Both the position numbers and the translations under genes were made by a program. This document shows positions 1-7,195 of a stretch of DNA of 13,904 nucleotides, in pieces. The stretch lies in the NCBI GenBank assembly GCA_049416425.1, contig JBMSHD010000058.1, forward strand, positions 1 to 13,904, given 5' to 3'. The notes below the pieces were generated by a model, which searched no databases, was not told the origin of the DNA, and saw nothing but the letters and a program-made list of their open reading frames with translations. How positions within the stretch are numbered: the first letter of the stretch is position 1; every line of letters begins with the position of its first letter. This DNA is from JBMSHD01 sp049416425 (GTDB taxonomy: Bacteria; Pseudomonadota; Gammaproteobacteria; Francisellales; Francisellaceae).

Positions 1-584
1 GAAATTGGAAGATATTTCGCCATGAAAAAAAGGAAGTTATTTTGCGCGCGTTCCACACCATAGAAATTATCCTTCTCTACCATGGCACTAAACGGCTGAA
101 TATAGTCATTGATGGCAATGGTTTCTGTACTCACAGGAGCATAGAAACCATGGACATAATAGACACAATCCATCGCCAAGACACCATCAAGCAAAAAATG
201 CGGCTCCGGCGAAACGGATTCAATAGTATTCCACCCCATATGCGGCACCAGCCCCTTGCGTCTATCAAATTCCTTGATCACGCCCGGTATAATGGATAAA
301 GCAGGCGTTTGGCCTTCTTCTGAAAAAGAATACAGAAGCTGCATTCCCAGACAAATCCCTAAAACCGGCTGTCTTAAGCCTGGAATAAACACATCCAGCC
401 CGTGGTGTTTCAAGGCAGCCATGGCAGCAGCGGCATGCCCTACCCCGGGAAGGATGACAAAATCCGCCTCGGCAATGGTTTTTATATTATGTGTCAAACG
501 CACTCTCGCACCCAAGCGCTCCAAAGCCTGCTTAATCGAGGTATAATTACTGCCGCAGCAATCAATAATCGCAATGATGGTCAT
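1..584 (-). CDS. hisH: HisH, glutaminase subunit of imidazole glycerol phosphate synthase (partial, abnormal C-terminus)
   Basis: HisH releases ammonia from glutamine and passes it to HisF, which makes imidazole glycerol phosphate and AICAR. The ATG overlaps the hisB stop by 4 bases (ATGA), so translation is probably coupled. Class I glutamine amidotransferase motifs are visible: the oxyanion segment PGVG (residues 46-49), the nucleophile elbow GICLGMQ with Cys78, PHMGWN near 114-119, and KDNFYGV at 171-177. The family then continues with a His-Pro-Glu triad motif. Here the frame reads on without it from about residue 178 (base 50) and stays open to the window edge. Another frame at bases 1-25 gives FHGEISSNF, which resembles the missing motif, so a frameshift, an insertion or a bad contig end is possible. 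The family is about 196-205 residues and 194 codons are present. Identity is certain, but intactness is doubtful. Confidence 0.9.
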   Translation of the reverse strand, partial: MTIIAIIDCCGSNYTSIKQALERLGARVRLTHNIKTIAEADFVILPGVGHAAAAMAALKHHGLDVFIPGLRQPVLGICLGMQLLYSFSEEGQTPALSIIPGVIKEFDRRKGLVPHMGWNTIESVSPEPHFLLDGVLAMDCVYYVHGFYAPVSTETIAINDYIQPFSAMVEKDNFYGVERAQNNFLFFMAKYLPI

Positions 585-1654
585 AACACCCCCTTTGTCG
601 TTGGAATGTCTTCCCCTGTTCTGGCTATAGCCTGTTTTAGAACCTGCCCTAAAGCCTTGAAGGCTCCCTCAATCATATGATGCGTATTCTCACCCCTTAG
701 TTTGACATGCAAATTTGCCTTCAGACCTTCGGCAAATGAATAGAAGAAATGCGTAACCATCTCCGTAGATAATCCACCAACCACTTCTCTGCTAAAGTTC
801 GCCTCAAAACAACAATAAAATCGCCCCGATAAATCCAATGCCAGCTCGGCACAGGTTTCATCCATCGGCAGCATAAACCCATAACGCCCAATACCATATT
901 TATCACCCAGCGCTTGCGCTATGGTCTGAGATAGACAGATGGCAACATCTTCCACCGTGTGATGATCATCGACAGCCAAATCACCCAATGCCTTGATTTC
1001 CATGCTGATGCCAGCATGTTTGGCGACTTGATCGAGCATATGATCAAAAAAATCAATACCGGTATGGATTTGACGAATGCCTGGATCATCCAAATTGACG
1101 GAAATATCGATAATCGTCTCTTTAGTCTGTCGCCTTATCTGTGCCATTCTCGGCTTGTCGATGATAAAGCTGGCGATCTGTGACCAGGATTCAAAACCAG
1201 TGGTACCGATTTGAATGCCTTGTATATTCATATTATCGGCTAACTGTTTATCCGTATTACGATCACCGACAACATAGCTGTTGTCAAGATCGATACACTG
1301 GCTTGTAATAAATGGCAGCACCAGCCCCAGGCCTGGTTTTCGACAGTAGCATCGTTCATGCTCAAAATGCGGACAGATCAGAATGTCTTTAAAATAAATT
1401 CCTTGTGAGGCTAAAAGCTTAAGCATAAACGCCTGAGGCAGATCAAAGTCCTGTTGTGGAAATGAAGGACTACCCAGACCATCTTGATTGCTCACCAGAA
1501 TAAATTCAAACCCTCTTTTTTTAAGGCGCTCCAGTGCTGAAAATACACCGGGCAGAAAGTCCAGTTTATCCAGATGGTCTATCTGTTTATCCGCAGGTTC
1601 GGCGATCAAGGTACCGTCTCGATCAATAAACAGATATTTTTTCTTATTCCACAT
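581..1654 (-). CDS. hisB: HisB, bifunctional histidinol-phosphatase / imidazoleglycerol-phosphate dehydratase
   Basis: This fused enzyme carries out the sixth (IGP dehydratase) and eighth (histidinol-phosphate phosphatase) steps of histidine synthesis. The N-terminal HAD phosphatase has DRDGT at residues 11-15 with both catalytic aspartates, a zinc site Cys94-x-His96 and Cys102-x-Cys104, and GDRNTD at 130-135. The C-terminal IGP dehydratase has HMLDQVAKHAG near 205-215, the metal motif DDHHTVED at 229-236, HHMIEGA near 325, and the family-typical ending KGVL. I chose the ATG at 1654, giving 357 residues close to the E. coli length. It begins directly at the HAD domain and has an upstream GAGGGAAA. 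A longer reading from 1699 adds 15 residues with no family match. It overlaps the hisC end by 11 bases. The fused form is typical of many gammaproteobacteria. Confidence 0.97.
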   Translation of the reverse strand: MWNKKKYLFIDRDGTLIAEPADKQIDHLDKLDFLPGVFSALERLKKRGFEFILVSNQDGLGSPSFPQQDFDLPQAFMLKLLASQGIYFKDILICPHFEHERCYCRKPGLGLVLPFITSQCIDLDNSYVVGDRNTDKQLADNMNIQGIQIGTTGFESWSQIASFIIDKPRMAQIRRQTKETIIDISVNLDDPGIRQIHTGIDFFDHMLDQVAKHAGISMEIKALGDLAVDDHHTVEDVAICLSQTIAQALGDKYGIGRYGFMLPMDETCAELALDLSGRFYCCFEANFSREVVGGLSTEMVTHFFYSFAEGLKANLHVKLRGENTHHMIEGAFKALGQVLKQAIARTGEDIPTTKGVL

Positions 1655-2696
1655 TGTCGCTTTCCCTCTGTAATTGTCTGAGTAACTGTGTATTTTCAAC
1701 TTCTAAACCAATGCTGATTCTGACCATGCACTCATCGTCAAATACCAAAGCCATGGATCGAACCACAATACCGGCTTTGAGTAATTGCTCATATATAGGG
1801 CGATGAAATTTCACCAGTATAAAATTGGCCTCAGACGACCAAACTTTTTCAACCACAGCCAGCTTAGACAAAGCACCGATCATTCTTTGCCGTTGTTTTT
1901 TGATCAGTGCAGTCTGCTGTCGATAGTCGTGAAGATCGGCCAATGCCGACAAGGCTGTTTTTTCTACGGGAGCGGCAATGGGATAGGGAGAGATAATCCG
2001 CTTTAACCAGTTGATCAGTCGTTTATTGGCAATCACGCTCCCCAATCTTATTCCAGCCAAAGCATACGCTTTTGATAGCGTTCTCAATATTACCAGATTG
2101 CCAAAGCGAGAAATCCAGTCACAATAGGAGTCCTGGCTGCTAAACTCCACATAGGCCTCATCAACCACGACAAGACAACGACTCTCAAGCGTCGATAAAA
2201 TCATTTCCATCGCCATTCGATCAATCATCATTCCTGTCGGATTATTTGGCGAGCATAGAAATACGATCTTACACCGAGGAGGAATCCATGCCAGCAACGC
2301 CTCGGCATCAAGTTTGAAATCCCTATCTATCGATAAATAAAAAGGCAGGTATTCCAGCCCTTGCAGTGAAGCACAAACACGATACATGCCAAACGTTGGC
2401 TCACAGCCAACAATGACATCTTTGCCACATTGACAGAACAATCGACACAAAAGATCGATTCCCTCATCGCTGCCTCGCGTCATCACGAGTTGATCCTCAT
2501 CGACACCATAACATTGCGATAAGGTTGTTAATAACTGTGACGGCTGAGGTTGTGGGTAACGATTATAACCATCGTCCCGTGCAAACGGCGATTCATTGGC
2601 ATTAAGCCAGATTTTCCCCTGTATTTTTTGACTTCTGGCCGATTGATAGGGTGAAAAGAAATGCAGATCCTCACGAATCAATGCTTCAAAGCTCAT
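1644..2696 (-). CDS. hisC: HisC, histidinol-phosphate aminotransferase
   Basis: HisC is a cytoplasmic PLP enzyme that transfers the amino group of glutamate to imidazole acetol phosphate, giving histidinol phosphate. The protein has 350 residues and a fold-type I aminotransferase pattern: LNANESP at 31-37, SPNNPTG at 149-155 with the PLP-contacting Asn, DEAYVEF at 179-185 with the PLP-ring Asp and Tyr, the Schiff-base lysine in TLSKAYALAG (Lys209), and a phosphate-binding Arg217 in GIRLGS. The ATG at 2696 is preceded by a near-ideal Shine-Dalgarno AAGGAGG, the strongest ribosome binding site in the operon. It follows hisD after a 51-base gap and overlaps hisB downstream. Length and motif order are normal. 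Confidence 0.96.
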   Translation of the reverse strand: MSFEALIREDLHFFSPYQSARSQKIQGKIWLNANESPFARDDGYNRYPQPQPSQLLTTLSQCYGVDEDQLVMTRGSDEGIDLLCRLFCQCGKDVIVGCEPTFGMYRVCASLQGLEYLPFYLSIDRDFKLDAEALLAWIPPRCKIVFLCSPNNPTGMMIDRMAMEMILSTLESRCLVVVDEAYVEFSSQDSYCDWISRFGNLVILRTLSKAYALAGIRLGSVIANKRLINWLKRIISPYPIAAPVEKTALSALADLHDYRQQTALIKKQRQRMIGALSKLAVVEKVWSSEANFILVKFHRPIYEQLLKAGIVVRSMALVFDDECMVRISIGLEVENTQLLRQLQRESDNVE

Positions 2697-2747
2697 GCTC
2701 TTACCTCCTTGACGCTCGATTTCATCATAGCGAATCCATTATGCTTA

Positions 2748-4067
2748 TCACAACACCGTTTCTGCTGAAAAGCGGGAGCGTTTGATCCGAATAGCAACGG
2801 CATTTTTATGCGCCTCAAGTCCTTCGATTTCCGCCATTGCCATGGCCATATCGGCCAGCGCCTCGAACCCTGATTTTTCCATCTGCTGAACGCTGATGGC
2901 CGTCATGAAGTCGGCGGTCGTTAATCCGCTTGAGTTTCTGGCATAGCCACCTGTTGGCAACACATGATTGGAACCGGTGACATAGTCACCCAATGTCTCA
3001 GGCGACCAGGCACCGATGAACACGGCTCCCGCAGCCTGAATCCGTGAGATATAAGACTCGGCATGGTCAACCTGTAAAATCAGATGTTCAGGGCCATAAC
3101 GGTTGGATAGCTTAATAGCCTGGTCAATATTATCCACAACTAAAATCAATGAATGAGACAAGGACATCTCAATAATCGCTCTGCGTGATAGCGACGATTT
3201 TTGTTTATCGATCTCAACGACAACTTCTTCTGCCAGCATCTTACTGTCTGTCATCAACATCACCTGAGAATCAGCACCATGCTCGGCTTGCGCCAGAAGA
3301 TCGGCAGCGACCAAAGCCGCATCCGCATTTTTATCAGCAATGACAACCACCTCAGAAGGTCCGGCCGGCAAGTCAATTGCCGCAGCATTTGGATCCTGAC
3401 TCACCATGAGCTTGGCTTCAGTTACCCAGCTATTACCAGGACCGTAGACCTTATCAACTTTCTGAACACTCTCACTACCATAGGCCATGGCCGCTATTGC
3501 CTGCGCACCACCGAGTTTATAGATCACATCAACATCACACAAATCAGCGGCAACCAGAATTAGCGGGTGAATGCGTCCTGCTCTATCGACAGGTGTGCTT
3601 ATAGCAACATGCGAACATCCAGCAATTTTAGCCGGAACCGCCAGCATCATCACTGTAGATATCAACGGCGTGAAGCCCCCTGGAACATAAAGACCAACCG
3701 AGTGAATCGGGCGGTATATTTTTCCACAGCGAATCGCTCTGCCTTCCTCGATCCATTTATCACTCGGTTTAAACACTCGATGATGCGCACTGATACGCTG
3801 AACAATTTGCTCAATCAGCGATATTTTATTGTCATCAACTTCTCCATAGGCTTTGTTGATTTCTGATTTTTCAACGCTTATTCGATCAAGCCAGACACCA
3901 TCGAGCTGTCTCGTGTAGTCTTTCAAGGCTTTATCTTTTCTCAGGCGAACATCGTCAATCATATTTTTGACAACCTGCCTTCTGTTTTCTCTTGACTGTT
4001 CAAGTGGACGCTGTAGTAGGCTCGTTTGCAAATCCGGTTCAACCTTATTATAATCGATTACTCTCAT
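2748..4067 (-). CDS. hisD: HisD, histidinol dehydrogenase
   Basis: HisD catalyses the last two oxidations of the pathway, histidinol to histidinal to histidine, using NAD and a zinc ion. With the ATG at 4067 the protein has 439 residues, close to the E. coli 434. The known catalytic and zinc residues are all visible: Gln260 and His263 in QAEHG, Glu327 and His328 in GPEHL, Asp361 in GDY and His420 in AHKNAV. The GLYVPGG and VYGPGN segments are also present. I chose 4067 because it lies 4 bases after the hisG stop and has GGAG at a good distance. The longer frame from 4118 would overlap hisG by 47 bases and adds 17 residues that do not look like the family. A short extra tail follows the conserved end. 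Confidence 0.96.
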   Translation of the reverse strand: MRVIDYNKVEPDLQTSLLQRPLEQSRENRRQVVKNMIDDVRLRKDKALKDYTRQLDGVWLDRISVEKSEINKAYGEVDDNKISLIEQIVQRISAHHRVFKPSDKWIEEGRAIRCGKIYRPIHSVGLYVPGGFTPLISTVMMLAVPAKIAGCSHVAISTPVDRAGRIHPLILVAADLCDVDVIYKLGGAQAIAAMAYGSESVQKVDKVYGPGNSWVTEAKLMVSQDPNAAAIDLPAGPSEVVVIADKNADAALVAADLLAQAEHGADSQVMLMTDSKMLAEEVVVEIDKQKSSLSRRAIIEMSLSHSLILVVDNIDQAIKLSNRYGPEHLILQVDHAESYISRIQAAGAVFIGAWSPETLGDYVTGSNHVLPTGGYARNSSGLTTADFMTAISVQQMEKSGFEALADMAMAMAEIEGLEAHKNAVAIRIKRSRFSAETVL

Positions 4068-4071
4068 GACC

Positions 4072-4968
4072 TTACTCCAGCATTTTTTCAATCGGCAACA
4101 CCAGAATTGAACTGGCACCGGCCTGTTTCAAGCATTCTAACGTATTCCAGAAAACCGCTTCCGTGGTGACGATATGCACAGCAACCTTATCGCTACTTCC
4201 TGAGATTGGCATAACCGTCTGCCCTTCATGACCCGGCAGCAAGGCCGCTACCTGATTTAAGGAAGCCGCAGGAGCATGAAACATGACATATTTACTTTCC
4301 TTTGCCTGCTGCATCCCTTCAATACGCTTTAAAAGCAGCTGAAAGAAATCCTCAAGCGGCTGTGAACCAAATTCGGCTTTTCGTATCAATACCGCTTGAC
4401 TCTCCATCACCGTGAAGACTTCTTTAAGATTATTCTCTTCCAGCGTTCTCCCGGTTGATACCAGATCACATATGGCCTCAGACATGCCAAGACTTGGCGC
4501 AATTTCAACCGAGCCTGAGATATTGAGGCTTGAAAGATGCAGATCATGTGTCTTTGAAAATTGATTGAGAATACAGGGATACGATGTCGCCACTTTATAA
4601 TCCTTTAAATCAGCAATGGTTTTGATATCGATCTCATCAGGAACGGAAATACTCAAACGACAGCGACTAAACCCCAACTGTTTTACCACCTCAATCTGCC
4701 AATCTTGACCGTTTTGTCGCAATTTTAAAGCAGATTCCGCTAACACATTCTCACCGACGATGCCTAAATCACAAACCCCATCATTGACGAGAGTTGGAAT
4801 ATCATCGTCTCTTACAAATAAAATATCAACCGGTGCCGTCATCGAATGACAGAATAAGCTGTTTTTATTTTTTGAGGATATCTTAATGCCTGTCTTTTCC
4901 AGCAAATCCATTGAATCGCTGTTTAGCCGACCTTTTTTCTGAATGGCCAGGGTCAATCTCTGTTTCAT
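4072..4968 (-). CDS. hisG: HisG, ATP phosphoribosyltransferase (long form)
   Basis: HisG carries out the committed first step of histidine synthesis, joining ATP and PRPP to give phosphoribosyl-ATP. In the long-form family it is hexameric and inhibited by histidine. The protein has 298 residues (E. coli 299). Visible features are QKKGRL at 10-15, VRDDDIP at 52-58, DLGIVGENVL at 67-76, and the PRPP loop DLVSTGRTLEENN at 168-180. A C-terminal ACT-like regulatory domain runs from about residue 225, with ESKYVMFHAP and ending GASSILVLPIEKM. The regulatory domain means that no HisZ partner is needed. It starts 16 bases after the yerC stop with AGGAAA upstream, and the next gene begins 4 bases after its stop, which supports one transcript. 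Confidence 0.97.
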   Translation of the reverse strand: MKQRLTLAIQKKGRLNSDSMDLLEKTGIKISSKNKNSLFCHSMTAPVDILFVRDDDIPTLVNDGVCDLGIVGENVLAESALKLRQNGQDWQIEVVKQLGFSRCRLSISVPDEIDIKTIADLKDYKVATSYPCILNQFSKTHDLHLSSLNISGSVEIAPSLGMSEAICDLVSTGRTLEENNLKEVFTVMESQAVLIRKAEFGSQPLEDFFQLLLKRIEGMQQAKESKYVMFHAPAASLNQVAALLPGHEGQTVMPISGSSDKVAVHIVTTEAVFWNTLECLKQAGASSILVLPIEKMLE

Positions 4969-4984
4969 TCCGACTATTTCCTAT

Positions 4985-5296
4985 TTATTCACCAGCCAAA
5001 TCCAAATCACTGCCTATTCGCTCAAATATCAGGTTATAGCCTCCCTCACCATAAGTGATACAACGCGCAATACGTCCAACAGTGGTAATACTCACACCGG
5101 TTTCACTGTAGATCTGACGGTAGGATTTCTCTGCCTTGATCTCTTTGACAACACGCCAGCGATCAGCCATGGCTGATAACTCAGCAGGAGTGCATAAGTC
5201 ATTTAAGAACCGACTGGCTTCTTCGGGGGATTGTATCAATGAAAAAGCCTGATAAAGCGCTTCGATATCTTGTTTCTGTGCCTGTTTGATATGCAT
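4985..5296 (-). CDS. YerC/HisR-type TrpR-like transcriptional regulator
   Basis: This is a small DNA-binding protein of the TrpR/YerC family, 103 residues from the ATG at 5296 (a TTG at 5302 would add two). It is all-helical, with CTPAELSAMADRWRVVKEI near 35-53 and a helix-turn-helix SYRQI...GVSITTVGRIAR near 58-78. It ends in the family-typical GEGGYNLIFERI. Related proteins in Gram-positive bacteria have been predicted from comparative genomics to repress histidine genes (HisR). Here the gene is the first cistron of the his operon, 16 bases before hisG, which strongly suggests histidine-linked control, although this is inference. A perfect 12-bp palindrome lies at its probable transcription start and could be its own operator. 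The start codon has only a weak Shine-Dalgarno. Confidence 0.9.
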   Translation of the reverse strand: MHIKQAQKQDIEALYQAFSLIQSPEEASRFLNDLCTPAELSAMADRWRVVKEIKAEKSYRQIYSETGVSITTVGRIARCITYGEGGYNLIFERIGSDLDLAGE

Positions 5297-5315
5297 GATC
5301 AATCCAATGAATTAA

Positions 5316-5327
5316 TGTATTAATACA
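5316..5327. promoter_or_regulatory. Candidate operator palindrome upstream of yerC-his
   Basis: TGTATTAATACA is a perfect 12-bp palindrome 20 bases upstream of the yerC ATG. It overlaps the transcription start expected from the adjacent candidate promoter, a position suited to repression. Its half sites (GTAT/ATAC) loosely recall the GTACT-type half sites of TrpR operators, which fits a TrpR-like regulator acting on its own operon. The palindrome is seen directly; its role is inferred. Short AT-rich palindromes also arise by chance. Confidence 0.45.
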
Positions 5328-5331
5328 ATAA

Positions 5332-5360
5332 AACATACTATAAAACAAAAACATTGTAAA
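5332..5360 (-). promoter_or_regulatory. Candidate sigma70 promoter for the yerC-his operon
   Basis: On the minus strand a -35 box TTTACA (5355-5360) lies 17 bases from a -10 box TATGTT (5332-5337), giving a start near 5325 inside the palindrome. The -35 matches consensus at five of six bases and the -10 at four of six. A TATAGT at 5337-5342 is an alternative -10 without a good -35. No histidine-rich leader peptide with an attenuator is visible downstream, so control by the yerC product is more likely than classical his attenuation. Confidence 0.45.
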
Positions 5361-5415
5361 CACGATTATGCTTTATTTTGGCTCTTTTGGTATTACGATA
5401 GAAAACCATGAGTAA

Positions 5416-5460
5416 TATCACCAAAAAGTGATAATGCCAAATGGCATTATTTCATTTTTT
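5416..5460. repeat. Two overlapping hairpins with flanking T-runs
   Basis: TATCAC (5416-5421) pairs with GTGATA (5428-5433) around CAAAAA. ATAATGCCA (5431-5439) pairs with TGGCATTAT (5442-5450) around AA. The two structures share bases 5431-5433, so they compete at their edge. On the plus strand the second hairpin is followed by TTCATTTTTT, and on the minus strand by CACTTTTT, so it could act as a terminator in either direction. No gene reads into it from the left on the plus strand. Its role is uncertain: insulator, weak terminator or operator. Confidence 0.5.
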
Positions 5461-5501
5461 AATAAAAATAATCAAACGCTTTTATTTGAACACAATTTGT
5501 T

Positions 5502-5507
5502 TATAAT
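5502..5507 (+). promoter_or_regulatory. Consensus -10 box upstream of the structured RNA
   Basis: A perfect TATAAT lies on the plus strand about 60 bases before the four-way-junction fold. Transcription would start near 5514. No good -35 sits at 16-18 bases; the best alternative, TTTATT at 5481-5486, leaves only a 15-base spacer. In such AT-rich DNA a single TATAAT can occur by chance, so this is a weak call. Confidence 0.3.
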
Positions 5508-5554
5508 GCACTCAGTTTGATTGATATAAAAATAAAAAAGATCGACTAAAAGAC

Positions 5555-5653
5555 AAAAAAGTTTGGCGTGGTAAGGCAGGGGGTATTTGCCTTACCATCA
5601 CGGGAAACCGTGACACAGATCGCTGTTATCTCCTTGGTAGCGGTCTGTGCGCC
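5555..5653 (-). terminator. Possible terminator of the APC permease transcript
   Basis: Read on the minus strand, the same fold begins 20 bases after the permease stop. Its closing stem ends in CGCC, then AAAC, then six Ts (5560-5555). A GC-rich structure followed by a T-run suits intrinsic termination, although the four-base gap and branched shape are unusual. On this strand arm 3 has one A-C mismatch and the loop-loop pairing loses two of seven pairs. Confidence 0.4.
5565..5653 (+). ncRNA. Candidate structured RNA: linker-free four-way junction with kissing loops
   Basis: The 89 bases fold completely. A closing stem GGCG/CGCC (5565-5568 with 5650-5653) encloses three arms that abut with no unpaired base: arm 1 of 10 bp (5569-5578 with 5588-5597), arm 2 of 6 bp with a GAAA tetraloop (5598-5603 with 5608-5613), and arm 3 of 11 bp (5614-5624 with 5639-5649). 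The arm 1 loop GGGGGUA (5579-5585) can pair with UAUCUCC (5627-5633) in the arm 3 loop over seven positions. Two of those pairs and one in arm 3 are G-U, which work only in plus-strand RNA; on the minus strand they become A-C mismatches. A GNRA tetraloop also exists only on this strand. There is no plus-strand terminator after the fold. I do not recognise the class. It is not a tRNA. A minus-strand terminator role is the main alternative. Confidence 0.55.
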
Positions 5654-5673
5654 TCCTGAATTTACACCTTCTC

Positions 5674-7194
5674 TTAAGCCTTAACCATTTCTCCGGTTTC
5701 GAGCACTTCATTCGTATTATTAGTCTTGCAATAAGCCACATAAGGCGTATAGGTAATCAAAAGATAAAAGACAACCGATAAAATACCGACAAACCAGATA
5801 TCAGGCACAAGATAAATCAGCCACAAATACACGAGAAATGGTAATGAAAAAGCCAGCAGTTTCATAATTCCAACCTTATTTTGAATGGCGAGATAAATAG
5901 CAATAACCACCGTCAGAGAAATATTCATCACCAAAAGATCATGCGTTGGAATCGTCAGCATAATAAGCCCTAATAGGGTAAAGACGATGAGTCCGGCCCA
6001 TTTTGTCTTAGGCGCAATGGCACCCATACTAACGGGAGCCGCCATATATCCGATAAGGTGATAACCGGTTACCACCACCATCAATGACGCCCAGCTTTTG
6101 GCATTCCATAACACCAACGCCACCAAAACCCAGTTGATTAGCATGGAGCGCTTGGAAAAATTATAAACCGGGCAAAGATGTGCAATCCAGCGAGGCATCT
6201 GCCCTTCTGCTGCCATCGCATAGAGCATTCTTGAAGCAGCTCCCAGATAAGCATAGCCTGTACCTGAAGGACTGACGACGCTGTCGGCCAATAATAATAT
6301 CATCAAAAAGTTAATCCCTAACAGCACCGAAAGATTTACCAGCGGTGAGGAGAAGTTAAGCCCGGCCCAGCCACCATTTTGCACCAGCATTTCATGGGGA
6401 ACCGCTGCCATAAAGGCATATTGTAATGCCATATACAACAGCATAACGATTCCAATCGAGATTAAAATAGACAATGGCACATTGCGTTTCGGATTCTCGA
6501 TTTCGCTGGCATAAGCCACGGATGTCTGAAAACCGTTATAGGAATAAATCAAACCGGCGCCTATAATGGCCATAATAGCACTGCCAAACCCATAATCCTT
6601 ATCACTTTGAAGCGCAAAATTCTGACTGTGTCCGCTGTGATCAAACGCCGCAATGGCCAAAACAATCACCGTGAATAAAGGCGTGAAGATCTTAAGCACT
6701 GTCACCACATTGTTGACCCGTGCCAAAAGTTTAATACCATAATAATTAATCACCAGATACAAAAACAGGATAAGCAGCGCCAAGAGCTTCCCTGTCACCG
6801 TCAAGGCATGATTCTCAATCAGCAGATTTGAGCCAACGGCGGCTGAGAGGTACTGTGTTGTTGCCTGTGCCTCCGTTGCCACCGTGACCATGATGCCAAA
6901 CCAGTTGGCAAAGGCAAACGGCATGCCGAAAATATTGTTGTGCGACAATGCGCTGGATCTTGTCGTCGACCCACTAAATGGATAGAGTGACACAACCACA
7001 GACAGGCACATCCCCACCGCCCCAACCAAAAGCGCAGCTAAAATCCAGGCTAGGAATGCCCAGTTTCCAGCCTCTTTTGCTGACAGTTGCGCGCTAAATA
7101 ACCAACCAGATCCCACCATACAAGTTGCACTTAGCAAAGTTGCACTAAAAAGTGAAACTTTTGTTTTTCGTTTTGATAAATCAATTGCTGCCAT
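5674..7194 (-). CDS. APC superfamily amino-acid permease
   Basis: This is an inner-membrane transporter of about 506 residues with roughly twelve or more hydrophobic segments. It opens with the APC-type first-helix glycine motif VGSGWLFSA. It also has ENPKRNVPLSI after the middle helices and SPSGTGYAYLGAASRMLYAMA, followed by GQMP, a pattern I associate with aspartate:proton symporter-like permeases such as B. subtilis YveA. Substrate assignment is therefore a guess: an acidic or related amino acid. I favour the ATG at 7194, preceded by GGGGATGG. A TTG at 7242 in the same frame would add 16 residues and sits 7 bases after AAGGGA, so it cannot be excluded. The gene diverges from gltS and is followed by the structured element at 5565-5653. 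Confidence 0.85.
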   Translation of the reverse strand: MAAIDLSKRKTKVSLFSATLLSATCMVGSGWLFSAQLSAKEAGNWAFLAWILAALLVGAVGMCLSVVVSLYPFSGSTTRSSALSHNNIFGMPFAFANWFGIMVTVATEAQATTQYLSAAVGSNLLIENHALTVTGKLLALLILFLYLVINYYGIKLLARVNNVVTVLKIFTPLFTVIVLAIAAFDHSGHSQNFALQSDKDYGFGSAIMAIIGAGLIYSYNGFQTSVAYASEIENPKRNVPLSILISIGIVMLLYMALQYAFMAAVPHEMLVQNGGWAGLNFSSPLVNLSVLLGINFLMILLLADSVVSPSGTGYAYLGAASRMLYAMAAEGQMPRWIAHLCPVYNFSKRSMLINWVLVALVLWNAKSWASLMVVVTGYHLIGYMAAPVSMGAIAPKTKWAGLIVFTLLGLIMLTIPTHDLLVMNISLTVVIAIYLAIQNKVGIMKLLAFSLPFLVYLWLIYLVPDIWFVGILSVVFYLLITYTPYVAYCKTNNTNEVLETGEMVKA

Positions 7195-7195
7195 T

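Noticed and set aside
1655..1699. Longer hisB start at 1699
   Set aside because: The added 15 residues precede the HAD domain without family similarity, and the ATG at 1654 gives the normal length.
4068..4118. Longer hisD start at 4118
   Set aside because: It would overlap hisG by 47 bases and adds 17 residues unlike HisD. The ATG at 4067 has a good Shine-Dalgarno and sits 4 bases after the hisG stop.
5303..5560. Classical his attenuator with histidine-rich leader peptide
   Set aside because: Minus-strand short frames here contain at most an isolated histidine codon and no run of CAT or CAC.
5565..5653. The cloverleaf-like fold as a tRNA gene
   Set aside because: The closing stem has 4 bp instead of 7, the arms are 10, 6 and 11 bp with no junction linkers, and no T-loop or anticodon-loop consensus is present.
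5628..5660. Minus-strand AAGGAG and AGGAGG as ribosome binding sites of a small gene
   Set aside because: No start codon with a sustained frame follows either of them, and the first lies inside a hairpin loop.
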